In this document: piece after piece, positions 46,147-60,500 of the stretch
Numbering within the stretch: the stretch's first letter is position 1
Layout of the letters: the number at the start of each line of letters is the position of its first letter
Assembly (NCBI GenBank): GCA_964035795.1
Contig: OZ038322.1
Span: 20,252,674 to 20,316,673, forward strand
Direction: 5' to 3'
Length of the DNA stretch: 64,000 nucleotides
Source: Pterobdella sp. o SKG-2022
Lineage: Eukaryota > Annelida > Clitellata > Hirudinida > Piscicolidae
The notes under the pieces: model-generated
What the model was told of the DNA's origin: nothing
Database searches by the model: none
Seen by the model: only the letters and a program-made list of their open reading frames with translations
Translations under genes and position numbers: made by a program

Positions 46147-48496
46147 ATGTTATTTTGGGTCCTTGCAATATAATTGTTTTAGTCTAAAAGAAAGATGGTA
46201 ATTTAGAAATATTTTCTACTGAGATTTATAATAATTACTACTGAATACTGTTCTATTTGATTTCAAATTTATGAATAAACTTGTGAACTTTCGTCAAATC
46301 GTATTTGTGAGATACTTTAAAGGTTGAACGTTTTTTTAGCAAATTGTAAAAAGTTATGTCAATAATAACACCAATGTTTCTAAACCTAAACTTATAACTA
46401 CAAAACTATATAAATTGATAGATATAGAGCATGCTAATTGTGTCATTAGATATATCCTTCTTTATGATTATGTGGTAATTTATTCTTTGAAATAATTAAT
46501 AATTTAAATATATTTTAAATTAATAGTCAATTTTGGTATACTTGTATGAAATAATTCAAAAACACCGAGATAAAATATAGAAATGAGGTCTGAGTGTAGT
46601 TCACTTGAAGTATGATGGCAGGGCTTGCCAAAATAGCTTGGATGAACTTACGCTGCCATTAAACAAATCCAATTTCAACATATTTATCGCCACTCACAGC
46701 CAAAATTATACTTATATTGTGTAAATAGTTGAAATTTCAAAGTTGAACAAGCTTTCAAATTTTGGTTAATTCAAAACTAAACAAGCTTGAAACTCGAAAA
46801 ACAATTTTTAAAAAATAAAATTTTAATCTAATTACTTTTTTTTTAACTTTTTATTTCAAATTGAAAAAACATCTAAAATTTTTATTTTAAATGACGGTTT
46901 TGAAAATAATCATATGGGTAGTTCATGTTAACAAATTGAAGTTCAAGAAAGTCAGAAAAATTTTAAATAAAAACAGAATTGTCAAAAGGGTGGTGGCTCA
47001 AAGCGAATTTGATTTATAATTATATAAAATTTCGAACATCCATGAAAACAGTGAAAAATCAAAAATATTTTCAAAAGGTTATTCAACAAAAGTTTTTAGT
47101 TAAATTAAAGAAACTAACTTAACTTTACTTATACACAAATATTCATTAAATGATAGCTTCGAAATAACTATTTGAATTAATTAAAAATTCATTTTAAAAT
47201 TAACCTTCAGTAAAAACAATCGTGTTTCAATTTAGAGGAAAAATTAATACTGAAGAAATAAACCAATATCAACACCAAAATACAAGTCATTTATTTCATA
47301 AATTCAAATATTAAGTGTAAATAGTTCCAAAAAGTATCAGTTTCCTATCAATATTTCAATATACTACTATAAATATATTTTTTCTTCATAATTACTTGTT
47401 TATTGTAACTGATACAACAAAGACAGACACAAGAATATAATAGTCTATTGATATAAAAGTTATATTCAATTTAGTTCATAAGTTTTCAGAATATTCAAGA
47501 ATTTACCAATTACAGCCAAATTGCACTTTATAATCACAATAATAAAACACATCAATAGAACTCAGCTTGAAAAATTTTTGCCAAAATTTTACTGAAACGA
47601 TTCATCAACATTTAAGTTTTGAAATATATAAAATGCACATAGTTTATATTATTCATGATATTTTATGAAAGGCAATCATTATCGTTAAACAAATTTATAG
47701 CACTGACGCAAAGAAATATAAGAAAAGAAAACAAGAGAAATATCCTTTTACACCTATCAAAATGATCCTTAATGATAATACAAAGAGAACAATGCTTTCA
47801 TTGTACTGAATGAATTTAAAGAATTTAAACGTAACCAATCTACTAGGCGTTGGCGTAAGATCGAATTCAAATGAAATTCTTTATGAAGTTAATCAGAAAA
47901 AGTTATTGAAACCATAGAATTCATGATAAATGAAAGGGTCATATAAGAAACGATTTTTTCTAGAGTCCAGAATTACAAAAAATTATGAATTATCAAGGTC
48001 TGTACAATTGAAATTTGAAGATTACCATTTTGTTGCGCGCACTTGGGCAAAACTTTTCACAAATATCCTCCCACTTAGGTGAATATAAATTAATATCGAA
48101 ATTAATAGAGATATTACAAATGATTAGACATGATAGAAAATCATCCACGACGATTCTTGTTGCTTTCTGTGACAGATTGTGTAAAAACAGAGTAAAGTTT
48201 ATGAAAAAATTTATCACATTCAACAAAAATAACGAATTTATAAAAAGAATTATATAAGGGTATTATATATAATCTAAAGTGTACGCATCAAAATGAACTT
48301 TATACAAATGTAACATTTTGCTTAAAAATTCACGAGAGTTACGAACTATTTCATAATAAAGTGATATAAAGATGTGTTTTAATTTAAAGACAATTTAATG
48401 AAACTCATCTTAAACACATTATAAAATTTTTTCTCAAAGAACTTTTTGATCAAAACTATAGCTTCGTTCATTATCATACAATTTTTTAACAATATT

Positions 48497-48696
48497 NNNN
48501 NNNNNNNNNNNNNNNNNNNNNNNNNNNNNNNNNNNNNNNNNNNNNNNNNNNNNNNNNNNNNNNNNNNNNNNNNNNNNNNNNNNNNNNNNNNNNNNNNNNN
48601 NNNNNNNNNNNNNNNNNNNNNNNNNNNNNNNNNNNNNNNNNNNNNNNNNNNNNNNNNNNNNNNNNNNNNNNNNNNNNNNNNNNNNNNNNNNNNNNN
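48497..48696. other. Assembly gap of 200 N
   Basis: Exactly 200 undetermined bases. The round length suggests a scaffolding placeholder, so the true distance across it is unknown. Confidence 0.99.
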
Positions 48697-50139
48697 AGTT
48701 TTTAAAACTAAAAACTATCCATATAACATTGATTATATGTATCCAACAAAGATGCCTAAGCATCAATAATATAAAACTATGAGTTATTAGAAAAATTTCC
48801 AAAAGATTATGTCATATATTGCTATATAATCGGTAACAAACATGATGGTAAGTTTTCAGGTGCCTTTTACAAGTCTTCTTCCCTCTAAGTCATAAGAGCT
48901 GAAGAGTTGAGAGTTATTATTAATGATTTTTGTTGTTAAACCTGGTTTTAAATTAATTTAACTTAGTCGGTATTGATTATTTATTAATTTTACTAAAAAA
49001 TACCGACTGTTTTTTATATGATAATAGGATGGCTTATAAAATATATCATGTTTAATGATGAAGATTTCATATTGGCTTTAGTAAAGGTCAATAATAATAC
49101 ATGATTAAGCTTATCTATCATAAAATATACTTTTTGGTAATATTTTGAAAACTAATTTTGAATATACAGGATAATAATTAAAATAGCTGAAAATATTAAT
49201 AGAATACAACTATTTTCACGAGACTAATTTTGAATCATAAAATTATTATTCATAGCCTTTATCCACTACTATTATAAAACCTATTACTAATCCTGTTAAT
49301 TAAAAAGCTTATTTTTAGTTTTTAATATTCGGTATATATCATTGAATGAGCTTAGAGCTTTATCATATGGTATAACCTTCAATATTATGATAAAATACAT
49401 TGAGTAATATAAATATATATTAATATAAGATCTCGTATACCGATTCAATGAAAGATATCAGTCTAAAATAATACAAAATCTCGTAGGTTGAAACGCGTTT
49501 CACATGTGTTAAACTCATAAGGCACTCTTAATTATGTGCATCCATTTTCATAATTATACTCAATCAATTCTAAATTGCTTATATTAGTTTAAGTTGAATG
49601 TTGAATTTTTCAAGGGCAAAATTGATTAGCAACATTTGATGCTCAGGGTTGCTCTGTCGTGACAGTTTCGATATTAAATGGAATAAAACCTTCTGTAGCT
49701 ATTATAACTACTCTTGATTGTGTTGTATAATTTAAGCTTGAAAGATATATTAGCGCGGGGATTATAAATGAATTCTAGGCCTATTTAGCAATGTTAAACT
49801 TACGCAATTTATTCAATATGAAGTTTGGAAAAAATTTAAACCTTTGGCGTTTTTTTTATAGCTAACTCTTTAAAAACTGTTATTTTCAATGTTGAACATA
49901 ACTGATACGATGGGATAATATAATAGGGATAATAACACAAAAACTACAGAAAATAACCATATTAATAATAAAAAAATATTTGATGAGATAGAATAAAAAA
50001 AATAAAAACAATAAATTAGAAATAATGATAGAAAAATAGATGAATAATAAAAAAAAATTGATAATGTACGTTAATTACATGAGCAGAAGTTGTTCTCTAT
50101 ACTGGTAACTCCGTGAAAGGAGTGGTTGACATCAAGGAG

Positions 50140-50400
50140 ATGATTGTCTGTCTTTCTGTTTGTCTGTGTGTTTTTTTGTCTATGTGTTATGTGTTATTAT
50201 GGTTGTTTTTGTTTTATTATCTGCATTGGGTTTGCGTTATTTAAAGTTTTTCTGTGTATTTCTGTTTTTATGAATTATTTGTTGTGCGTGGGTATGCACG
50301 TGTGGTTAGGTTTGTGTGTGGTTGTTTGTACTTGTGGTTATCCGGCTGTATAGGAGTAAACGTTTGTGCATTTATATGTAGGTGGTATAAAAAATGGTGG
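50140..50400 (+). repeat. G+T-rich, strand-biased low-complexity stretch
   Basis: Built from TGT, TTTG and GTGTG motifs with very few C and few A. The 69-codon open frame across it (Cys/Val/Phe-rich) is a by-product of this bias. It may be an eroded (GT)n array. Confidence 0.6.
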
Positions 50401-51865
50401 TTTAAAGACATTCAATATATTCTCATGAGATTGATATTAGCATTCAATTATCAATGAATTCAACAGAAAATAATGAGTATACTGAATAGTGATTAATTTT
50501 TTAAGTTATAAATACCCATTTAAAATTTTAAATGTTAAAAGTTCAACTTATAAATACCTACCAAAACTGACGAAAGCTTTTATATAGCCACATTGTATTG
50601 ATATAAATATTATCATAACAATTCTAATATCGCATATGAAGACCAACAGGATAATGATTTAATGATTCAGATGGGGTGTTGTATGAGGGTAGAAGATTGT
50701 AATAGTGCAATTTTTAGACTGATGAAACAGCACAAAAATGATGGTAGAAATAGAAAGGCAATTTGTAAAAAGATATTAAAGAATTGGTGAGCTGTAAAAA
50801 GAGTTAAATAGAGCTATATTTTTGATTCCAGAAGTTATGAAGTATTATATTGAAAAAATATATATTGAAGTATTTATTGGAAATGCCGAAAAAATATTTA
50901 AAAATTTTTTTAAAAACAATATATAAAATAAAAAAAACTATAAAAACCATTTTTATATTAAAAAATTAATCATTATTCATGGAAATGATAGTTGGATACA
51001 AGATTTTGGAGATTCCATGAGTTTTAAACACATTATGTAAGAGATTTTGGGTACTTGATTATTTATACAGACAACATTCACAAAAAAGTATCAAATGAGA
51101 CTCGATCTGTATGGAAATATTTGTTTTAGGTAAAATAACTTTGATTTACATTTACAGACTAATGTTTTATACAAAATATGTTGAATGAATCTTATAGAAA
51201 TATACTTTGATTCACTGGATAAGAGGTGCTATACTTTAATAAGATAGATTTACTGAAATATTATAAAATTAATGTAGATTTTTGAGAAGGTGCTGGAAAC
51301 TGAAGTATCGAAAAGACTATGATAAATTACACATAAATGAATTAAAAATATAATAAAAGCAGAAACTTATCGAAGAGTATGAGATGGAATGATAAAGAAA
51401 GAAAGCAGTTAAAGAACGCCATAAAACTTCAAGATAGAAAACACATTCTGGTAAAGTTAAAACTGAAAATGTTGATTTTAATAATATTAAGCTAAAAAAT
51501 TATTAAATTTAATTTAATTAAAAAGGATGTCAGAGTGTGGTTTGTTTTTGATTTATGAATTTTTAAAACGCCCAGAACTCCTTGTTTCATGTCAAGTTAT
51601 GAAGGTTTTAAAAATTCTCTGAAATTTATCATGTGCTTAAAAACTGTCATCCACTTTTTATTCAAAAACTCTTTTATTTTAAACAGAAAACTCTGTTGTA
51701 AAACTCAAAAAAGTTTCAGAAAACCTAAGTTGTAAGAAAAAATTGAGTGAACATTCTTATAGAATACCATAAAACTCAAAATAATATTCAAAACATCCCT
51801 AAAAAAAACTAAACATTTGAAACTCGATCCTATACCGAGCTAAAGACTCGAATTCCGACAAAAAA

Positions 51866-54800
51866 TCAAAAACCCACTTGATTATGAAGCCCATTGAGAC
51901 TCAAGTTATTAAATTTATCAATGTTCTCATTCTGACCAGCAGCACTCCACGAATCGCTCATAGACTGCATCGGATAGAAGTATGTAACACCGTTATAATC
52001 TACCAACCAATATGGGGTGCTTATGTTGTTCATGCCGTTCACAACGCTGTTGTTTATACTTTTAAAATTGTTGTTTTCGTGTTTGATGTTCAAATTGGCA
52101 TAAACTACAGGTTTGCTAATTGAATCATTTTTTATAGCGTTGTTGTTATCATCATTCTTCTCACATGGGTTCTTATTTTCAATTTCGTTTTCCACGTTCC
52201 CATTTGAAAAACCAGCCTCATCAGTATTTGATAGCTTATTTGAAAGTTCTTTTGGTATGTTCCCTTGAGTCTTTTGGGAGCAGGAAGAAGGGAATTGCGC
52301 TGCTAACACTGGTCCCGATAGCGTTGGAACAGGCTGTCAAATAGGAGTTTTTGGGATGTTAAAAATGCAGTATCAATAATCATAAACAAAAGTTTCATAT
52401 AATATTCTTTGAAATACTCAGAGGGTTAAATTGAATACAAAAATTTAAAATAGAAAGATGATTGTGTAACTGATGCATTTTTGTGTTCTTAATGTTTCCA
52501 ATATTTTTGTTTTCTTGTGTTCTTTATGAGCACCTTTCAACAAATGCCTCTATCATTTCTTCACTTATTATCTTAAAAATTTAACCAAAACAACCTATAA
52601 TTCTGATTGCTCAAATGTAAATGCCAAAAAACATTTCAAGTTCAACTCAATTATGTTTTATTAAGTACAAATCAAATGAATTAAAGTTCTTCATAAGTTT
52701 TCTTATTTTTCACAAGGTTCCGCACATAAATCCATTGTTTTAATAATCCCCCTAATCAATCATAACTGACCCATCTTTTTTCCATTCATTATAAACACGT
52801 TAAAAATCCTAATCTAATGATTTAAGGTTATGTTTTACAGAATAAGTTTTAATAAAGCAATCAAAGTTGCTATGGGAAACCTAACAAACTGCTTCATACA
52901 CATTATTAACTTATGGCCATGATGATATGCGCGAGTTTGCATTTTTGAAAATTTATGGATAAACTTCAAAAAGAGCATACATATATTTTTTCAAATGTAT
53001 GAGTTTAATAGCGAAATGGTTCAAAAATTTCAGATTGAAGCACACCAATAACTTGTTTCATGTAACTTTCATCTTGATTTTGTTGCAATGAATAATAGAC
53101 TCGTTAATAAAGAACTTCTATAATTTTCGATATATTAACCATAAGACTTTGAAGAGAAATAAATACATTAATATGGGAAATTATATGATTTAATTATTAA
53201 ATAGACAATGAGTATTTTTGTCAAAAAAGATGAATGAAAAATTGGATTTTCAAACAAAATCATTAGCATTCGATAATGGTGTCTGATTCAATCTATGGCA
53301 TTCGAAATATTCAACTAATTAAATCGAGTTCTTTCAGTATTAAATTATCTTGTGATTAAATTAAAATATTGAAGCACTTCGTATTATCTGAACATTGTTT
53401 TATTTCGTGCATGCATTTAAACATGTATTTAAACTAATAACGGTCAAAATAAACTTTAAAAACCTAAAAACCCTGTTAACTGATGCATCCTTAACATAAG
53501 GTTGAAATATTGAAAAAACTACAATCAGATATACAGAGTTAAAATATAAAAAGTTAAGTTTTTTATTCCGTCAATCCATCTTTCCTTACATTCGTTTATT
53601 TTTACATTTATCAACAGCCCGTATAACACATTCTTCAAATACTCTGAGAATCTACTGAGAAGCACCATTTTTATGTTTTTTTATAAAAAATCATTATGAA
53701 TGGAATATAAAGTATGTTAAAATAAACACTTGGATGGATTTAAAAAAATGTGTTGGATATTTTTTAGAATGGTTTTGAAATTTATATACAGAATAAAGTT
53801 CAAGATTGAGTATAAAGTAAAATTCTGCTTTTAAAGAGGCTATGAGCATTCTAGTGAGTAAAAGTTAAGATAATTAATTGTTTAAGAAGTTGATTTTATT
53901 TGAAATCGCAAGTTCTTTCTACTTTCAAAATTGCATAATTAATTAATGAATCAAAAGTTCTCTAAATTTTCAAACTTCTTCAAAATCTTTAGCATAAAAT
54001 TATTATATATATTAATACTTTGAAAAAAAAGATTTTTAGTGAATCAGATAAATAATTTAAAAGAATTTTAAAAGTAATAGACCTATATAAAAAATCCTTT
54101 ATATCTCAATACACACCACAGCATTGTTATATCAAACTAATATACAAAACCACATTAAATTCCTATAAAAATTTTGATATCAGAGTTTTATCTTTGAAAC
54201 ATACTTTTTTCTTGAAATTAAGTTTTCGAAATAGAACTCAGGTTATAAAGCAAATTATCTTGAAATTTTTGCAATTAGTAGTCTGTTTTAAAATTTAATA
54301 ACGAATATTTAAATTCAAAAATACTGGAAACAATATTATTTTAATTAGTTGTGTTAAACTCTTGTGGGAATGTAGTAGGATTGATTAAGCCATTGGATGA
54401 TAAGAATGTTATCACAAAAGAATATTCAACTCTTAACTGATTAAATTACTAAGTAAAATTTTAATTTGTTTTGATCAATTTAAAATTTTCTACACGATAT
54501 AAAGATTTATAAGTAGTAAAATAATAGCGAAAACGTTCAATTTATGGTGGATTATTCAATAAATTTAAAAAAAAAAACTACGATCGAACATTGCTAGAAA
54601 GTTTTTTGTTTTATAGAGTCTGGGAAATATGAAAAAATAAACATATCAAAGCCTTGAATGAAAACCTTGGAAATGAAACACTCAACATTGAAGCAGACAT
54701 TCGGCAATTTTAATGGAGTATTATTCGAAAATATTAAATCAACTAAAGATAAACTTTTTTTGAAACTTTATTCTCATTATTGTATGTGCTTTCAAATTTT

Positions 54801-57535
54801 CTGCAAATTTATGTTACTTAAATCTCATCAAAAACTCTTTAAAATTGGAATTCGAATTGGTTTTCAATAAATTTGAAGATTGCTGAATGTGCTTTATTAC
54901 TGGTATTGATAACTATGTTGAAAGAATGTTGTATCATTATTAAATACAAAAAATTTCGAAAAATTTCAAAAGCTCTTATAAGTGAAGTTTTATTTAAATT
55001 TTAGATTAACATTTGCCTTTTGACCTCATGGGCATACAATTTTGAAAAATTAATATGCAAAAAAATTAGCTCATATTCAAAACATGTTCTATTATTAAAA
55101 TAAAGAATAAAAAATTTATAAACTTATTATCAAAAGAAAATGCTAAAGTCTTAAAACAGATTCATCTTGAAATACTGTTATGCTTTAACCATTGGTTCAC
55201 CTTTAGTTAACCTCACTGATTCAACTACACACGCCAAAACTATTGATCCGATTAGTTATACTTGAACCTGTTTTTTATTAAGTCTGATTAATCAGTCATT
55301 CATGCAATAAACAAACACACTAATTCACTTATCAACTATAAAGGCTTGTATTTTTCCCAGGCGTTTCACTATTTTTAATCTTATTCTATCTCTTAAATTT
55401 ATCCTCCACGTTTTATCTTAACGTTTGCAGCGTTTTTATGTGAAAAATTTATTGAAGAGAGTATTTGAATACTTTAGCAAATAGCGTATCTATTCTTAAC
55501 CAAACAGAAACATGATACGTAAGTTTAAGTTACAGCAACTTTATGTAAGCAATTTGGACCCCATCTTACATAAGACATGATGTAATTGACAGGCACAAGA
55601 GCAGTGGGAAGGTTCTTGAAACTTTCAGAGTAGAATGGAGCTTGAAGAGGAAGTGGCTGAAAATGAGAAGAAAGATTGTTGAATGCTTGTTGAAAAGGTT
55701 GATTTTGAAAATTAAAGTTTTGTTGGAAGGGTTGTTGAGGAAGCTGTTGATTTTGGGAAAAGAAAGGTTGATTCTGTTGTGGTTGCAGAATAAGTTGGTG
55801 AACCATGAATTGTTGCTGTTGTTGTTGCTTGAGGTTTTTGAAAATGAGATTTTGTTTTCCATTGTATAAGAGAACCTCTCTCAAATGGAGGGGAGGATGG
55901 TGGAAACGACAAGGAGGATCTTGACGAGTGCATTTGCTCTGCGAAATTATAACATACAATTATATTTTATAAACTTTATTTTCCCATAAAAAAACTATAT
56001 TTATTTCCCCATACATTTTTCCTTAACCATGTGAGTCTTTAGACATTTTTTGATTGAACATTTAACTGATACGTTGAAAATGTAGAAAAATATTGAAATA
56101 AATATTTAGTATTGAAAATGTTAATATCACGTAACTAACCAGCTGAATGTGTTCATAAGATGGGTGGAAAAATATGGAAGAGATTAAAGAGCTACTAATG
56201 TTAAAGAGTTTAGTTTTTAAGATTTTAATTAGAGATTATTTTTGTTTTAATTCAAAAATTTGACTAAAAAGTCTGTTTGAAATTTGAACAGCTTTCTTGC
56301 ACTAAAGAGATTAGAGCATGGTCTATTTGCTTTTATCTTTATGGCTTTTAAAAATGCCAAGAATTCTCAAAAACATCATCGTCTTACTCATAATATCCCA
56401 AGTTTTTGTGAATTAATTTTTCCTTCATTATTTATGTCAACAAATGTTTTTTTTGTTTAATTAATTTTGTTGAAGCTTTTATTTAATATTTGCAGATAAT
56501 CTTATTAAAGAAGCCATGAAAATGTTATCTTACTAGTTAGCTTGTATTAACAATGTAATGCCAACTTGTATTAACAAGTTAACAATGGTTCTGAATCAGT
56601 ATTGATAAGACCGCTATAAAAATACATTATTTCGATACGAACTCAAGTTTCAATGACATTTGATAGCACGCCAAAACCACATAAACATTATAATAAGTGG
56701 TTGGTATGATCTAGTTTGAGACTACCTTTATAAAATCGTAACAGCACATCACTCTCCCATCTTCCATCACATCGACCATTTTCAAATCAGGATGAGCAAA
56801 TTGACATTCAGTGTCTTTTAGTGGACACCCAAAGACACTCAAATGTTTCCGGCAGACTTCCAAGGTCAGCCATCTTGAATTTTCTTTGTTGGGGTTGAAA
56901 CGACTTGAAGTTGGATTAGAATTTGAAGAGAAAGATGTTAATGTTCTGATATTTTTGTTGAGTGTTGTGAATGTAGATGTGCTAGCGTTTATGGAGTAGC
57001 TGTTGACAAAAGTAGGCAAATGACAAATGTTGCTTTTGTGAATAAGGCTTGATTGAGGGTATTTGGTGAAAGCTGTTTTGTTGACGAGATTATTAATATG
57101 TTTGTTCACACTCTGAATTACTACGTCAGATTTAGCCGTGTTCAAAACCTTCATTTGATTGTTGTTGAATGATTTTGCTTGCATTTTTCTCACGTCATTA
57201 TCCAATGTAGTCTCAACATTTGTGCCTTCAACCACACTGTTGGGACCTTCAATGTAGTGGTTTTGCTTATGGTATCCATTGTTAACACCGTTGAAATCTT
57301 TTTGATTGGGTTTCTGATCATGATTGTTTCTTGCAGTGTCAAAATTTTTGTTAGTTTTGTTTGATATCAAATCAACGCTGTTTTTGTTATGAAGATGATT
57401 GTTTTTGTTGATGGAATTTATTTGAGAATATGATTGTGGTGAAAAAGCTGAAGTAGATGAGAGTAACGTAAAAGACGGTGATGAAGACGACGATGATGAT
57501 GTTATGTTTTCAGAATTATCTTTGAATTCTTTCAT
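51866..57535 (-). CDS. mbl: Muscleblind-like CCCH zinc-finger RNA-binding protein, 3 coding exons
   Basis: Regulates alternative splicing and RNA localisation by binding YGCY-type motifs. Exons in transcript order: 57535-56726, 55938-55570, 52333-51866, all phase 0, 548 aa. An in-frame stop lies just upstream of the ATG. Residues 1-220 are a long Ser/Asn-rich extension. Then comes the muscleblind core RWLTLEVCRKHLSVFGC...DTECQFAH, with finger 1 C-x8-C-x6-C-x3-H (one residue longer than usual), DGRVMCCYDFIK, and finger 2 C-x7-C-x6-C-x3-H (CTRQDPPCRFHH) followed by PPLHLREVLL. A Gln-rich stretch (KQQQQQQF, repeated QPFQQ) and an Asn-rich exon containing TPYWLVDYNG follow. Only one finger pair is present, as in fly and nematode muscleblind; vertebrate MBNL has two. 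Introns are large (788 and 3,236 bp). Non-coding 5' exons may exist to the right. Confidence 0.92.
52334..55569. other. Large intron of the muscleblind gene
   Basis: 3.2 kb of AT-rich sequence between coding exons 2 and 3. No further coding exon with muscleblind features (for example a second finger pair) was found. The 70-codon frame at 54658-54870 looks like chance. Confidence 0.6.
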
Positions 57536-60500
57536 TTTTAATTAACGACACAAAACTGGAAAAAATTGAGTTGATGAAAATCATGAATCAAAAAATAATT
57601 TTAAAATGTAAAAATAATGTAATTTAAAAAAAAAATTTAAAAATGAAATATAACGTAGGCAGATTCTTGATGTTTTATTTCAATTTTGAGCATATTGAAT
57701 GAAAAAATATATTCAGGTTGAACATAAAATTGCATAACAACAGAAATAAATTTTATAACTATCATATTGGCGCCTTAGAAATGTCCATGAAACATATAGG
57801 TTTATGCTGTCTTGATTTGCAAGCTCAATACGTTATATAAAAGACATAAAAATGGTTAATGGAAAAATTAAGTTCAATGCCTATCAGAAGGGCTTGGTTG
57901 GAATGAGTTACGTATGGAAAGGTTTTCAGGCTGGTGTGAAAGGCTAATAGGAAAATGGTTTTAATATGATATTTGGATTTTTTAAACAAAGTTGCATAAT
58001 GATTTAAAAACAAAAATGACGAACAAATTCCAAATAGTTGAAAGATTAATTATACCAATTAATACAATCAAAGCTGTTTACTCATAATTGTCGTGTTTGA
58101 TATTCTTCATTTAATCTGAATGTTTCAGGAAATTTTTCTATTTTTAAATACATTTTTTCTATTTTTATCGTCTAAATACATACATAACTCAAACAGAAAT
58201 ATATGTAAGGAATTATTCTAGATGGCTGTGAAGGATTTGGTAAGCGAAATATATTTCAGCTTGGTCTTGAGTATTTCAACTTTAATACTAGATTATTTAG
58301 TTCCCTATTGAACGTTAATCGTGGAATAATCGAAAACAAGTATAAAATTCATAATATAGTGGGAATGACTGAATAACTTTTGACTTGGGATAATTACAAT
58401 GAAAAATTACAGTAAATCAGCTTGAGTAAATATTGAGAATAAAAGTCGTCAATTCCATGTACTAACACTTGGGTTGGTACAAATATTTTTTTCACATGTG
58501 GTATAGATTTGATTTAATTTTGTGAAGAGTTGTTACAAGCATGTGAGAATTTTGAATATAAAACCTTCAATAAAATGATCATTAGGACTATTTGCTGCTT
58601 ATAAAAAAGTTTTCAAAGCTCTTATCAATGAGCGAGACTAAAAATAACGTAATTGCATGCTCAAAATCAAAATTTTAAAAAACTTCATAAAAAAAATTTT
58701 TCGACTAGATATAATAGTAAATTGAAAAAAACATAGACATATGCAAGAAATAGTGGGTTGGTGAGTGGATGGATGAATGTTTAGATAAATAAAGGGTGAG
58801 AAGGATGGATGAATAGATAGAGGGATGAATGGATGGATGGATGGATGGTTAGAGGTATAGATGGATAAGTGGAGAGATAAATAGGTGAATGCTAATTGGA
58901 TGTATGGAGAAACAATGGAACGAGGTTTGGTGGTGGAAACGAATGGGTGTTGAAAAAAAGTGATTGAGAAAGAAAATTTAGAAGCAGTGCAGAATAAAGA
59001 ACTTGCTTACTGAACTTGAAGTGGAAAAAATAAGATATTAAAATATAAATCAATTATTTTTAATAGCTTTTTTGTTTATTATTATTTTTATCATGAAAAA
59101 GTGGAATAAAGAAAAATAAATCACAGAATAGAAAGGCTTTTTGAATGATTCGTAACCGATTTGAAAGATGATGATGCTGTATTATACATTTAAAAGATCG
59201 TATTTTAGAACAAAACAACATGTATTTCAACGTTTAAAATATTGTTCAACTTCCCAAAACTATAATTTTTGTTATATGTGGGTTTTGATTGAAAAGTGAA
59301 ACTTAGTATTGATTAAAAGTTTGAAATTCAAAAAGAGCATTACTTGATGTATAAAGATAAGCTGATTCTTTTATGTGAGTAATCCAGGAATAGAGAGAAT
59401 GCCTTTTTTATTAGGAACAGCTGTGTGAAAAAAATGAAGATGATGACGACGAAGATGTAAAAAAGAGTTTAAAAATTAGAAAATTTTAAACTTAATGAGT
59501 TAATTGTATTAATCATCATGCATGTTTAAACGCCCAAAAATAAGAGAACCATGTAGAAGTTCCTTAAAAAATGCGATTTTGAAAGATTTATGGGAAAAGT
59601 GTTCTAACAGTCTAAAAACTACTAAGCATGAGTCTTCTTCAAAAACTTGTTTTCACCACTTTAATTCTTTTCATCTTACGAAAAGTTTCGTGGAATAAAA
59701 TAAACTTCTAAAATTGTTTTCACCAGTTTTAAGTATCTGCTGTCATTTCTTGTTTTTCACGTTTAAATATTTGATTGGCCAGTTTTATAATTCAAGTTCA
59801 TACTCAGCTTCTACTCAATACTTGGTATTCTCATCTGCCAAAGTCCCCATCAGATGCTTCTGATTTCTTAACATGGGTGTCTGATCAAGCACTCAAGCTG
59901 ACACCATTGAAAAGCTGTTTTAGGTTTAGTGTTTTTTTTGTGGTTTAAACTCACTGTCTTATAATTATTTTTTGGAGTTTATAAATACATTTTTTATTTC
60001 TCTCACAAAGTTATTTCTTATATTATTAAAATTCCACTTTCAAAAGCATGGCAGTAGTTCATTCATAAAACTCATGCAACCAAAAGTATAAAAACCAACT
60101 GTAAACATACAGTTTGAAAAATATACCATATCAAAAATGTTGAGTGTAACAAGTAGAGGCTAGAGAGCATATTGAGAAATAAAAATAATTAAAAGAATGA
60201 CTGAATTTTTCTATTTTTACTTTTAAATCTTTTATATATTAGCTATAAATGAAGCGACTAAAATAATCTTTATTATTGCCTACATATACAGTGAAACTTT
60301 CAAAACTTTTTCATAAAAATAAACTACCATAATAAACTCTCATTATTCCTTCATAAAACACTCCTGATTTTGCAATTAGACTTTTTGAAAGCAAGTTTGA
60401 TTCAGTTTAAACAGTCAGACTTGGTGGAAAAGGAAGTTCATTTATCAAAGTTTTATTAAGTTTACCTGAGCCAACTAGGAAACTCAAGTACATAGGTGTC

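Larger units (their letters stand above)
45413..51865. other. Large gene-poor interval with assembly gap
   Basis: 6.4 kb between the p24 gene and the 3' end of the muscleblind gene. An AATAAA at 45749 may serve p24. A GC-richer patch with a 68-codon minus-strand frame lies at 45940-46146. There is a 200-N gap at 48497-48696. A small inverted repeat (AGTCGGTATT/AATACCGACT) lies at 48964-49009. A strongly G+T-biased stretch runs 50140-50400. Minus-strand AATAAA sites at 51678-51673 and 51662-51657 suit the muscleblind transcript. No convincing gene was found. Confidence 0.5.

Noticed and set aside
48015..48257. 80-codon plus-strand ORF next to the N gap
   Set aside because: No motif or splice partner; the overlapping minus-strand frame is equally open.
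48434..48802. ORFs crossing the N gap
   Set aside because: They are open only because the undetermined bases are read as unknown residues.
50144..50353. 69-codon Cys/Val/Phe-rich ORF that looks like a membrane protein
   Set aside because: It is produced by the G+T-rich low-complexity sequence; no start context, splice partner or family motif.
55566..55862. Asn/Ser-rich alternative minus-strand frames and a Leu-rich plus frame
   Set aside because: Shadows of muscleblind coding exon 2, whose true frame continues the second zinc finger into the Gln-rich stretch.
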